DNA of 48,463 nucleotides from CAYGZA01 sp964354135 (GTDB lineage: Bacteria; Planctomycetota; Planctomycetia; Pirellulales; Thermoguttaceae): assembly GCA_964354135.1 (NCBI GenBank), contig CAYGZA010000008.1, positions 1 through 48,463 on the forward strand, read 5' to 3'. Both the position numbers and the translations under genes were made by a program. This document shows, piece after piece, positions 31,725 through 40,378 of this stretch. Every line of letters begins with the position of its first letter. Positions within the stretch are counted from its first letter, which is position 1. Under the pieces are notes generated by a model. It ran no database searches and was not told the DNA's origin. It saw only the letters and a list, made by a program, of their open reading frames with translations.

Positions 31725-34370
31725 ATGAAGTTCGCCTTTGTCATTCATCCGCTCAACGATCAATCGGACCTCCTTTGGAAGCTCGGAAACAGCGGCCGAA
31801 TACGCCGGAATTGGGGTATCGACCTGTTGAGCTTCTGTGGCGAGCTGCACGAGTCGTTCAACGCAGACGCTCCGCCGACCGCCGCTAGATCGCCCCGGCG
31901 CACGCAGATGATCGACGAGGTTGCCGACTTCGTCTCCGCGCGGGGGGCCCGTACCGAGGGCCGCTTTTATCAAATCCCTATGGACCCCCTGGAGATTCTG
32001 GAGAATCCGCAAGAGGCCCTGGAACACATCCAGGAAGCGGTCGCCATGGCCCACCAGTGGGGGGCAAAGATCGTCGGGCTCGGCTCGCTCACCGGAATCG
32101 TCGGCGGCCGCGGCACCCACCTGGCCGAGCACTCGCCGATCGCGGTCACCACGGGAAACACGCTCAGCGTCTATGCGGCCCTGGAGAACCTTGGGCAGGC
32201 GGCCGCCCAGGTCGAGCTCGACCTGACCCGCCAGACCGTCGCCGTCGTCGGGATCCCCGGGAGCATCGCTTCCGCGCTGGCGCGTTTGTTGGCTCCCATG
32301 TGCCGCAAGCTCTTGCTGGTGGCTCGCCGCGATTCCAAGCGTGCCGCCCGGCTGGCCGACGAGCTGCGCGGCGAGCTGCTCACCGACATCCCCGCGGCGC
32401 TTGCCAAGGCGAGCGTGGTCGTCTCCGCGACTTCTTCGGGCGGCTGCATCCGGCAGGAGTGGCTCCGGCCGGGAACGCTGCTGGTCGACGTCGGCGTGCC
32501 CACGGACGTGGACGGCGCGGCTGCGTTGCGGGACGACGTGCTCGTGATTTCCGGCGGGCTCCTGAAGATCCCGCCCACCGCCAATGCCGACTCGCACGCC
32601 CTCTGGTTCCATCACGGCATGGTCCCTGCCTGCGAGGCGGAGACCATGGTCCTGGCCCTGGAGGACCGCCCCGAGAGCTACTCGCTCGGCCAAGACCTGT
32701 CTCTGGAGCGGGTCGCGGAGATCGGCGGGCTGGCGCGGTCCCACGGGTTCGACTTCTCGTGCCTGCTTTCCTTTGGGCTGCCGCTGGAAGACGGCCGGCT
32801 GGTGCAGTTCCGAAAGACGGTGGCCCGGCTCGCCGCTCACGGCGACGGGCACTGGCGCGCCGGGAGCCGGCAGCCCACGGCGCCGGCAAGGATCGACGAG
32901 CTTGTCCCGCAGGCCGCGGCACGTCACGCCCGATACGTCGATCCCGTTCGGATGGCCCTCGGCGCGTCGACCGGTTACGTGAAGACTTTCGCGCGGGGCG
33001 AGGGCGTGTACCTTTGGGACGCCCAAGGAAAGCGATATCTCGACTGCGTTGCCGGATTCGGCGCGACGAGCCTGGGTCACAACCACCCCGCCGTCGTCGA
33101 AGCAGTCCGGCAGGCGCTTGCCGATCGCGCGCCGGGATTCACGCAATGGGCGGTCAACCCCTATGCCGCAGCCCTAGCCGAGAAGCTGGCAACATTGGCT
33201 CCGCCGGGCCTGGAGATGGTCTCCTATGCCGCCAGCGGCGTGGAAGCGGTGGAAGAGGCCCTGAAGCTGGCCCGGCTCGCCACCGGCCGATCCGGTGTCG
33301 TGGTCTGCGAGCACGGTTACCACGGCAAGCCGATCGCTTCCGTCTCTGCCGGCGGAGACATCGGCGCACCGGGCTCCTTCGGCTCGTGGGGCCCGCACTG
33401 CCGGACCATTCCTTACGGCGACCTGCCTGCATTGGAGCGGGCGCTCGCAGACCGGCAATACGCCGCCTTCCTCGTGGAGCCGATCCAGGCCGAGGCGGGC
33501 ATCCGCGTTCCTCCCCCCGGATATCTGCGCGAGGCGCACCGGCGGTGCCGCCGGGCCGGCACACTTCTGGTCGTCGACGAGTCGCAAACCGCATTGGGAC
33601 GCACCGGAACGATATTCGCCGTCGAGCAGGAGGGGATCGAGCCCGACGTGCTGACCCTGGGCGAGTCGCTCGGCGGCGGCCTGGTCCCGCTCGCGGCGAT
33701 GCTCGCCCGCCGCGACCTGTGGATGAGGGCCTACGGCACCGTGCAAACGCTCGCTCTCCATCCGGCCGGGTTGGGCGGCGGGAGTCTCGCTTGCGCCGCG
33801 GGCCTGGCCGCGCTGGAAGTGCTTCAAGCGGAACGGCTCCCTGCCCGGGCCGTCGAGTGCGGTCGCCGGCTCGGCGAGGGGCTTGCCGCCCTCTGCGGCC
33901 GGACGCTCTGTCTTCGCGAGGTCCGCGGGCAGGGGCTCCTCCTCGGGATCGAGACGAATCCGATTGCGCCGAGCGTGGCGGCCCATTGGAAGGCGATCGA
34001 TGCGACGGGACTGACCCCCTTCCTCGTCCCCGGCTTCCAGCAGATGCTCGACACCACGACCGCGCTCTACATCGTCCAGACCCTGTTGGAGGCGTGCGGC
34101 ATCTACATCCAATCGGCCCGCTTGGATCCGCGGGTGCTCCGCATCCAGCCGCCGCTGACGATCGACTCGTCCCACGTGGACGCGATCCTCGCGTCCCTGG
34201 AGAAGACGTGCCTGGAGCTGGACGACGCGCGGCGGTTTGCCGACAGCGTGATCTCCAAGACCGTGATCGGACTGCACGAGAGCGGCGAGAACGCCCGGAT
34301 TGGCCGCCCGTCGGTCGCCGCAGGGACTCCAGATAACGGCGATGGCTCCCCGGCCGCCGGCCAGCCGTAG
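31725..34370 (+). CDS. Acyl-ACP reductase-like domain fused to a degenerate class-III aminotransferase
   Basis: An 881-aa fusion. Residues 1-~375 resemble the aldehyde-forming acyl-ACP reductase: TTGNTLS (142-148), nucleotide-binding VGIPGSIASALARLLA (175-190), and the catalytic cysteine at C303 (PACEAETMVLALE). Residues ~425-860 are a class-III PLP aminotransferase fold (LDCVAGFGATSLGHNHP; DESQTALGRTG). The PLP-lysine position in the usual LGKALGGG is Glu647 (LGESLGGG), and the usual HTSTFGG phosphate loop reads HPAGLGG. The N-terminal half looks active, making fatty aldehyde from acyl-ACP, whereas the C-terminal half probably cannot bind PLP as a Schiff base. ATG 31725; the ribosome site is weak. 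Confidence 0.78.
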   Translation: MKFAFVIHPLNDQSDLLWKLGNSGRIRRNWGIDLLSFCGELHESFNADAPPTAARSPRRTQMIDEVADFVSARGARTEGRFYQIPMDPLEILENPQEALEHIQEAVAMAHQWGAKIVGLGSLTGIVGGRGTHLAEHSPIAVTTGNTLSVYAALENLGQAAAQVELDLTRQTVAVVGIPGSIASALARLLAPMCRKLLLVARRDSKRAARLADELRGELLTDIPAALAKASVVVSATSSGGCIRQEWLRPGTLLVDVGVPTDVDGAAALRDDVLVISGGLLKIPPTANADSHALWFHHGMVPACEAETMVLALEDRPESYSLGQDLSLERVAEIGGLARSHGFDFSCLLSFGLPLEDGRLVQFRKTVARLAAHGDGHWRAGSRQPTAPARIDELVPQAAARHARYVDPVRMALGASTGYVKTFARGEGVYLWDAQGKRYLDCVAGFGATSLGHNHPAVVEAVRQALADRAPGFTQWAVNPYAAALAEKLATLAPPGLEMVSYAASGVEAVEEALKLARLATGRSGVVVCEHGYHGKPIASVSAGGDIGAPGSFGSWGPHCRTIPYGDLPALERALADRQYAAFLVEPIQAEAGIRVPPPGYLREAHRRCRRAGTLLVVDESQTALGRTGTIFAVEQEGIEPDVLTLGESLGGGLVPLAAMLARRDLWMRAYGTVQTLALHPAGLGGGSLACAAGLAALEVLQAERLPARAVECGRRLGEGLAALCGRTLCLREVRGQGLLLGIETNPIAPSVAAHWKAIDATGLTPFLVPGFQQMLDTTTALYIVQTLLEACGIYIQSARLDPRVLRIQPPLTIDSSHVDAILASLEKTCLELDDARRFADSVISKTVIGLHESGENARIGRPSVAAGTPDNGDGSPAAGQP

Positions 34371-34504
34371 GCGGCGCTGGCTGATTCCGGGAGGCGCACA
34401 AGCGGACCTATGCCCGTGCGGATCGGTCGGGGCGATCGGGCGGGGTTGCCCGGCACCGTCGATCTCGACCCGCAATGCGACTACAAAGCGGAGCGCGCGA
34501 AGCG

Positions 34505-35455
34505 GTGAGAAGGATAGTCGTCGTCACTCTGGTTCTGTCCGCGGCGGCCCTGGGGAATGGCTGCCTTCCGGGCCGCTCCCAGGCTCCGCGGACCGGAAGA
34601 CTCGTGGTCGCCGCGGGGCTCCTCCCCTACGGCTGGCTGGTCGAGCAGATCGGCGGCGAGCACGTCGAGGCGATCGCGCTGGTGAAGCCGGGCCAGAGCG
34701 CGGAGCTCTACCAGCCGACGGACGCCGAGGTCAGCCGGATCATGCGGGCCATCGCCTACTTCCGCGTCGGGATGCCTTTCGAGAGCGGCCCCTGGTTCGA
34801 GGCCATTCAATCGAGCCGAAGGATCAAGGTCGTCGATCTGCGGGCGGGAATCCGCCTGCGAGCGGTACAACGACACGTGCATCGCGGGGATGCCGCACAA
34901 GCCGCCGAGAGCGACGACCGTGGGACCGACGTCTCGCAAGCCCCCCGGGAAAACGACGGTTCAGCCGCAGCGAAAGACCCGCACCTGTGGCTGTGTCCCC
35001 GGCTGCTTAAGGTCCAGGCCCGCACCGTGGCCGAGACGCTCCAGGGTCTCGACCCGGACCACGCGAGCGATTATCAAAGGAACCTGACGGGCCTCGAGGC
35101 GCGCCTCGACGAGACCGATCGGGCGATTCGCAAGGCGCTCGCACCGCTGCGCGGGAAGGCGTTTTTCGTCTTCCACCCGGCCTGGGGCTACTTTGCCGAG
35201 GAGTATGGCCTCCGCCAGGTGGCAATCGAAACGGACGGCAAAGAGCCGGCCGACCGCGAGCTGACCGAACTCCAGAGGCAGGCCAGAGACGAGGGAGCGA
35301 AGGTGATCTTCTCGCAGCCGCAGTTTGCCGCGGGGGCCGCCCGGGCGGTCGCCCGCGCGATCGGCGGCCGGGTCGAAGTCCTCGACGACCTGACTCCGGA
35401 CGTGATCGCGGGCTTGCTGGAGACCGCCAAGAAGCTGGCGCAAGCGTATGACTGA
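34505..35455 (+). CDS. Zinc/manganese ABC transporter substrate-binding lipoprotein
   Basis: A 316-aa protein of the ZnuA/TroA cluster A-I family. GTG 34505 gives a lipoprotein signal with lipobox LGNGC (Cys20). Metal ligands: the DPHLW segment and FHPAWGYFAEEYGL supply two His, and an Asp near VLDDLTPD may be the fourth. The first ligand, normally His in PHxYEP, is replaced by Glu67 (AELYQP). A His/Asp-rich loop, present in many Zn-binders, is seen as RHVHRGDAAQAAESDD. An earlier ATG at 34475 is possible. It overlaps the ATPase gene by 8 bases, so it belongs to a three-gene import operon. Confidence 0.82.
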   Translation: MRRIVVVTLVLSAAALGNGCLPGRSQAPRTGRLVVAAGLLPYGWLVEQIGGEHVEAIALVKPGQSAELYQPTDAEVSRIMRAIAYFRVGMPFESGPWFEAIQSSRRIKVVDLRAGIRLRAVQRHVHRGDAAQAAESDDRGTDVSQAPRENDGSAAAKDPHLWLCPRLLKVQARTVAETLQGLDPDHASDYQRNLTGLEARLDETDRAIRKALAPLRGKAFFVFHPAWGYFAEEYGLRQVAIETDGKEPADRELTELQRQARDEGAKVIFSQPQFAAGAARAVARAIGGRVEVLDDLTPDVIAGLLETAKKLAQAYD

Positions 35456-36266
35456 GACTCCCCCCGTCGTTGAAATCCGCGAGCTGACCTTCGGCTATCC
35501 GCCGGAGGAGGCGATGCAGCCGGTGCTTGAAGACGTTTCGCTGGAGATCGGGCCGCAGGAGTTCCTGGGGGTCATCGGGCCCAACGGCGGCGGGAAGACC
35601 ACGCTCCTGAAGATCATCCTGGGGCTCCTGAAACCGCGGCGCGGCACGATTGCCGTGTTCGGCCGGCCGCCGGCGGAGGTTCGCAGCCGCATCGGCTACG
35701 TCCCGCAGCACGCGCGGATCGACCCGTCCGTGCCGGCCACCGTGCTCGACGTGGTGCTCACCGGGCGGCTCGGGCGATCCTCGTGGGGCCCGCGTTACGG
35801 CCGGCAGGACGCGCAGATCGCCACCGCGGCGCTGGAACAGACGGAGATGGCCCAACTGGCCCGTCGCACCATCGGCACGCTCTCCGGGGGACAGCGGCAG
35901 CGGGTGCTCATCGCCCGGGCCTTGGCCGCCGACGCCCAATTGCTCCTCTTGGACGAGCCCACGGCCGGCGTCGATCCGCACATGGAGCGCGGCCTGACCG
36001 ACCTTCTGCACCGGTTGAACGAGAGGCTGCCGATCGTGATCGTCAGCCACGACGTGTCGTTCGTCTCCACCCATCTGAAGCGCGTGGCCTGCCTCAATCG
36101 CCGCCTCACTTGCCATCCCGCCCGGGAGATCTCCTTGGAGACCATCGCCCACATGTACGACGACGAGATCCGCGCCGTTCGGCACCGGCAGGAGTGTCCC
36201 CTTTCCGATCCCGGCTGCGAGCGCGGCTGCGCCCCGGGCGAGCACGGGGGGAGCCAGCCCGGATGA
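35448..36266 (+). CDS. Metal ABC transporter ATP-binding protein (ZnuC/MntB-like)
   Basis: A 272-aa ATPase with Walker A GPNGGGKTTLL, signature LSGGQRQRVL, Walker B LLLLDEPTAGVDP and switch His in SHDVSF. It contains a cysteine-rich tail (CPLSDPGCERGCAPG) that is unusual. The start overlaps the binding-protein gene by 8 bases, and its end overlaps the permease by ATGA. It energises metal import with ZnuA- and ZnuB-like proteins. Confidence 0.9.
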   Translation: MTETPPVVEIRELTFGYPPEEAMQPVLEDVSLEIGPQEFLGVIGPNGGGKTTLLKIILGLLKPRRGTIAVFGRPPAEVRSRIGYVPQHARIDPSVPATVLDVVLTGRLGRSSWGPRYGRQDAQIATAALEQTEMAQLARRTIGTLSGGQRQRVLIARALAADAQLLLLDEPTAGVDPHMERGLTDLLHRLNERLPIVIVSHDVSFVSTHLKRVACLNRRLTCHPAREISLETIAHMYDDEIRAVRHRQECPLSDPGCERGCAPGEHGGSQPG

Positions 36267-37114
36267 CCGCGTTCTTCCGCGACATGGCCGACAACGAGTT
36301 CCTGGTCACGGGCCTGCTGGCCGGGCTCTTGGCGAGCGTGGCTTGCGGCGTGGTCGGCCCGTACGTGGTGACGCGGCGAATCGTCTTCCTGAGCGGGGCG
36401 ATTGCCCACATGGCGGTGGGCGGAGTCGGGGCGGCGATCTTCCTGGCCGCAATGGTCCCCGACGTCCTGGCCTGGGTCCGCCCGACGCACGGGGCCATCG
36501 TCTTCGCCCTCGGCGGGGCCGTCCTCATCGGCTACGTCCACCAGCGGGTCGCCGAGCGGATGGACACGCTGATCGGCGCCCTTTGGGCGACCGGCATGGC
36601 GCTGGGCATCCTCCTGGTGAAATTCACCCCCGGCTACCACACCGAGCTGATGAGCTATTTGTTCGGCAACATCGTGTACGTGAGCTGGGGCGACGTGTGG
36701 CTGATTCTAATCCTCGACGCGGTCATCCTGGCCACGGTGCTGGTCTGCCACAAACGGCTCCTGGCAATCTGCCTCGACCAGGAGCAAGCCGAGTTGCAGG
36801 GAATCAACGTCCTGGGAATGAACATCGTGCTCTTGTGCGTGGTGGCCCTGACGGTGATCTGCCTGACCCAGGTGGTCGGGCTGATCCTGGTGATCGCCCT
36901 CTTGAGCCTGCCGGCGGCGACCGCGGCCCATCACGTCACGCGGATGACGCCGCTCTTTCTGGTCTCCACGCTGCTATGCGCCGGGCTGGCCACGCTCCCG
37001 CGGATTGCCGTCTACGGGACGCGGATCGACCCGCAGTCGGCGATCGTCCTTTCCGCCGCGGGGGTGTACCTCCTCTCGGTGCTGGTGCGCCGCTTCTACG
37101 GGCGCTTCCGGTAA
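36263..37114 (+). CDS. Metal ABC transporter permease (ZnuB-like)
   Basis: A 283-aa integral membrane protein with about eight helices, of the ABC-3 family (VVGPYVVTRRIVFLSGAIAH; LLSLPAATAAHHVTRMTP). ATG 36263 overlaps the ATPase stop by four bases. It forms the transmembrane channel of the metal importer. Length and motifs are typical. Confidence 0.9.
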   Translation: MTAFFRDMADNEFLVTGLLAGLLASVACGVVGPYVVTRRIVFLSGAIAHMAVGGVGAAIFLAAMVPDVLAWVRPTHGAIVFALGGAVLIGYVHQRVAERMDTLIGALWATGMALGILLVKFTPGYHTELMSYLFGNIVYVSWGDVWLILILDAVILATVLVCHKRLLAICLDQEQAELQGINVLGMNIVLLCVVALTVICLTQVVGLILVIALLSLPAATAAHHVTRMTPLFLVSTLLCAGLATLPRIAVYGTRIDPQSAIVLSAAGVYLLSVLVRRFYGRFR

Positions 37115-37162
37115 GTTCGTGGCCGAGGCCCGACTTTCTGCCACGGTCGTCCCGTCGACAAG

Positions 37163-37561
37163 TCATTGTTCCACGGGCGCCCCGGGCTGGTCAGAGCCAC
37201 GGGATGTCAACGAGCCAAGGCCAAGGCAAATACTCGCTGCCAGCAGGCAACTGGCCAGAATGCCGACCAGAACATTCACGGCTGTTGTCCCCCACGCTGG
37301 CGCGGCAAACGGCTGCCTCACAGCGGCCGTACCGGTGTCGAGCCCCGCTGTCGCCAGCGAGACAATCCCATCTGCAATGGCGGGAAGGACCAGGTACAGC
37401 CCAAATAGAAGGTAGGACAGGCGAAACAGGTTGCGATCGCCGATTCGTTGGGGCCGGAACGTGATCACGGCAAACATGCACACCACGTAGGCAACTCCCA
37501 GCCAGAGTTCGGTCATGCTCCGAAACGTTCGGCCGAAAAGCGATTGAAACATATTGTCCAT
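37163..37561 (-). CDS. Small membrane protein, 132 aa
   Basis: I do not recognise this gene. It has three hydrophobic segments (LWLGVAYVVCMFAVITF, LSYLLFGLYLVLPAIADGI and VNVLVGILASCLLAASICLG), and ATG 37561 has AGGAGA about nine bases upstream. It is leftward and convergent with the metal ABC operon. Composition is slightly lower in GC than the flanks. No partner is apparent. Confidence 0.55.
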   Translation of the reverse strand: MDNMFQSLFGRTFRSMTELWLGVAYVVCMFAVITFRPQRIGDRNLFRLSYLLFGLYLVLPAIADGIVSLATAGLDTGTAAVRQPFAAPAWGTTAVNVLVGILASCLLAASICLGLGSLTSRGSDQPGAPVEQ

Positions 37562-37798
37562 TTCCCGTTCTCCTGTAGTGAAGGGATAACCGACTATCGG
37601 CTAACACCGGATTGCCATGGGGGCGTTGGACTTCCCGCGCATTCTCGACCTCTGTCGGCCTGATTATCTTCCCGGCCCCCCACGCCGACAAGTGCCCCGC
37701 CGGGTCCCGAATCCGCAGTGCGAGACCAACACCGACTGTCCGAACACCTGGCGGGCCGCCTGTGCGTGCTCATTGCGGCGTCTGAAGGAACGCCATCG

Positions 37799-40198
37799 CT
37801 ACCCTCGAAGGGGGATGCCCGCAACGTGGAGGAAACCCAAAAGCGCGGTTCGGAACTGCTCGATCTCTTCGCTCGTGAGCGTCCGGTCCCACGCGCCAAG
37901 CCAGAAGCGGAAGGAGTAGCTGCCCTTGCCCGGCGGCATGCCCTTGCCCTTGTAGACGTAGAGGAACTCCCGCCGCATCACTAGCGGATGGGAGAACCGG
38001 TTGAGCTGGTCCTCCAAGGCCGCGAAACCGCGTGCGGCATCCCAAACCAGCGAGAAATCCTGCCACGATCCGGGATAGATCGGCGGCGCAGCGTACTTGA
38101 GCTGGGGATAGACCGGCCCCTGCAGCTCGTCCAGGGCCAGCTCAAACCAGACGACCTGCCCTTCCTGGGCCATCGTGTGGAGGACGGGGCCGGTCAAGGC
38201 GCCCAGCCCGCCGATGGCTCGCTCGCCGACGTGAATCGCCACCCAGTGCCCGGGGATCTCCCACGGCGTCTCACCGCCCGACGACGGGACAAACCGCAGC
38301 GGACCGCAGCCGACCGCGCGAGCGAGGTCTTCGATCACCCCCTTGATTGCCCCGAAATGCTCCTCCAGTGAGGGTTGGCTCATCTGGTGGAAGCTGACGC
38401 CGGCCAGGCGGCTTGTCTCGACGCAGCCGCCGTCGTCGCCCTCGGCGTACGCGCGGCCAAGCTCGAACAGCCGAAAACTGTCGCGGTGGACCCGGTTCGG
38501 ACGCACCAGCGCCAGCATATTGGGCACGAGCGTGGTCCGCAGCAGCCGGTTCTGCTGGGCGCTCGGGTTCTTGAGCACCAGCGGGCGGCGCGGCTGGAAA
38601 CCGAGCTCGCCCAGCCAGACCTCGTCGAACCAGCCGTAGTTCTGGACCTCGACGAAGCGGTGGCCCACGGCCAAGAGCCGCCGCACCTTGTGTTCGGTCC
38701 GCAGCGACTTCTCCACGTGGATGGGCTCGATCGGGATCTGCGGCATCCGCGGCTCGATCTTGCCGTATCCGTAGATCCGGAGCACCTCCTCCACGACGTC
38801 GGCCGGAATGGAGATGTCCTTCTCGCTGCGGTGCGGCGGGATGCCGACGCGGAGCCGGCCCGCGCCGTCGAACCGGGCCTCAAAGCCGAGCCTCTGGAGG
38901 ATGGAAATGACCTCGCCGTCGGGGATTTCCTTTCCCGCCATCGTGTGGAGCAACTGCCGGGAGAACTCCAGCGGGCGGAACTCCTCCTTGAGATCTCCCG
39001 CCACCGTGAAGCGGGAAGTGACCTCGGGCCTTGCGCCGGCATCCTCGATCAGCCGGAGGATGCGCGCCACGGCCAGCTTCACGTTCACCGGGGGCTGGGT
39101 CTTCTCAAACCGCTGGGCGGCGTCGGTCCGCAGGTCGAGCCGCACCGAGGTCCGGCGGATCCGCGCGGCCTTGAAATTGGCGCTCTCCAGAAGCACGCGG
39201 GTCGTGGTGGGACGGACCTCGCTGTGGAGCCCGCCCATGATTCCGGCCAGCGCCACCGGCTCCTCCCGGTTCCAGATCAACAGGTCCTCGGGGAGCATCT
39301 GCCGCTCTTGGCCGTCGAGGGTGGTGAAGACGCCGGGGCGGCCCATGGGCGCCACGCGAATCGCCTGCACCAGCTCGCCGTCGAAGGCGTGGGTGGGCTG
39401 GGCCAGCTCGAGCATCGCGTAGTTGGTCACGTCCACCAGGAGGTTGTAGGTGCGCTGGCCCAGCGCGTGCAGCCGCCGCTGGAGCACCAGCGGCGACGGC
39501 ATCGCCGCGGCCACCCGGAACTCCAGGCAACCGTAGCACGGGCAGCCGTCGGGGTCCTCGACCGCGAGCGGATACGCGGGCAATCGGTCGTACAGGTCCA
39601 GGTCGGCCGTGGGGAGCGGCCGCAGGGGCCGGGCGAAGATCGCCGACAGCTCCCGCGCGAAGGCATAGTGCCCCCAGAGATCGGGGCGGTGGGTCAGGCT
39701 CTTGTTGTCGATCTCGATGACCGCGTCCCGCGCCGGGACGAACCGGGCCAGCGGGGCGCCGTTGGGCAGGTCTGCGGGGCACTCCAGGACCACTTCGTGC
39801 CAGCGGCTCATGCCCAGCTCCATCGCCGAGCATAAGACCCCTTCGCTGCGGTGGCCGGCGACCTCGGACGCGGTGATCTTCAGGCCGCCGGCGAGCGTCA
39901 CGCCCGGCGGCGCAAAAGGGGCCTTCATCCCCACGCGGAGATTCGGGGCCCCGCAGACGGTCGCGTACCGCCTGCCGCCGCAATCGACGGTGGCCAAATG
40001 GAGCCCGGCCTCTCCGCCCGCGGCAGCGACGGGCTCGGCAGACAACACCTCGCCGATCACCACTCCCTCGACGAACCGCTCCAGGACCTCGAAACCCTCC
40101 ACTTCCGCCGTCGAGAGGGTCAGCCGGTCGGCAATCGTCTCGGGCGCGATTCCGGAAAGATCCACGAAATCGGAAATCCAGTCGAGCGAGATCTTCAC
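37799..40198 (-). CDS. pheT: Phenylalanyl-tRNA synthetase beta subunit
   Basis: A 799-aa protein with the full PheT domain order: N-terminal region MKISLDWISDFVDLSG, tRNA-binding OB domain (~40-150), B3/4 editing domain, B5 domain, and a C-terminal ferredoxin-fold anticodon-binding domain beginning YPGSWQDFSLVWD. GTG at 40198 is the start, with AGAGGA about eight bases upstream. The alpha-subunit gene pheS lies 180 bases upstream, and the gap contains two heptamer arrays. Confidence 0.96.
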   Translation of the reverse strand: MKISLDWISDFVDLSGIAPETIADRLTLSTAEVEGFEVLERFVEGVVIGEVLSAEPVAAAGGEAGLHLATVDCGGRRYATVCGAPNLRVGMKAPFAPPGVTLAGGLKITASEVAGHRSEGVLCSAMELGMSRWHEVVLECPADLPNGAPLARFVPARDAVIEIDNKSLTHRPDLWGHYAFARELSAIFARPLRPLPTADLDLYDRLPAYPLAVEDPDGCPCYGCLEFRVAAAMPSPLVLQRRLHALGQRTYNLLVDVTNYAMLELAQPTHAFDGELVQAIRVAPMGRPGVFTTLDGQERQMLPEDLLIWNREEPVALAGIMGGLHSEVRPTTTRVLLESANFKAARIRRTSVRLDLRTDAAQRFEKTQPPVNVKLAVARILRLIEDAGARPEVTSRFTVAGDLKEEFRPLEFSRQLLHTMAGKEIPDGEVISILQRLGFEARFDGAGRLRVGIPPHRSEKDISIPADVVEEVLRIYGYGKIEPRMPQIPIEPIHVEKSLRTEHKVRRLLAVGHRFVEVQNYGWFDEVWLGELGFQPRRPLVLKNPSAQQNRLLRTTLVPNMLALVRPNRVHRDSFRLFELGRAYAEGDDGGCVETSRLAGVSFHQMSQPSLEEHFGAIKGVIEDLARAVGCGPLRFVPSSGGETPWEIPGHWVAIHVGERAIGGLGALTGPVLHTMAQEGQVVWFELALDELQGPVYPQLKYAAPPIYPGSWQDFSLVWDAARGFAALEDQLNRFSHPLVMRREFLYVYKGKGMPPGKGSYSFRFWLGAWDRTLTSEEIEQFRTALLGFLHVAGIPLRG

Positions 40199-40227
40199 GT
40201 CGGTGTTCCTCTTGCCCGTGGAAAAAA

Positions 40228-40290
40228 AGCTATCAGCTTTCAGCTATCAGCCGTCAGCTTTCTGATACTGACAGCCGACGGCTGACAGCC
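40228..40290. repeat. Heptamer array of AGCTATC type in the pheS-pheT gap
   Basis: Five consecutive 7-mers (AGCTATC, AGCTTTC and AGCCGTC variants) followed by a small palindrome built on GACAGCCG / CGGCTGAC. It begins 30 bases upstream of the pheT start on the opposite side. The same heptamers occur at 46166-46200 and 48303-48411. Confidence 0.85.
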
Positions 40291-40326
40291 CTACGGCGGC
40301 AAACTGGACCTGTCCCCTTTCCGATT

Positions 40327-40372
40327 CCCTAGCCCCTAGCCCATGGTCCCTGGCCCCTGACCCCTGGCCCCT
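40327..40372. repeat. Heptamer array of CCCTGGC type in the pheS-pheT gap
   Basis: Six 7-mers (CCCTAGC twice, CCATGGT, CCCTGGC, CCCTGAC, CCCTGGC) plus four bases. It lies within the pheS-pheT gap, 7 bases from the pheS stop. A second, different heptamer family in the same gap is unusual. Confidence 0.8.
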
Positions 40373-40378
40373 CTCGCC

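Noticed and set aside
32057..34336. A 759-codon frame overlapping the acyl-ACP reductase fusion
   Set aside because: Same strand but a different frame from a clearly homologous protein, and dominated by Arg, Gly and Pro.
40228..40372. CRISPR array in the pheS-pheT gap
   Set aside because: The repeat unit is 7 bp, with no spacers and no cas genes.
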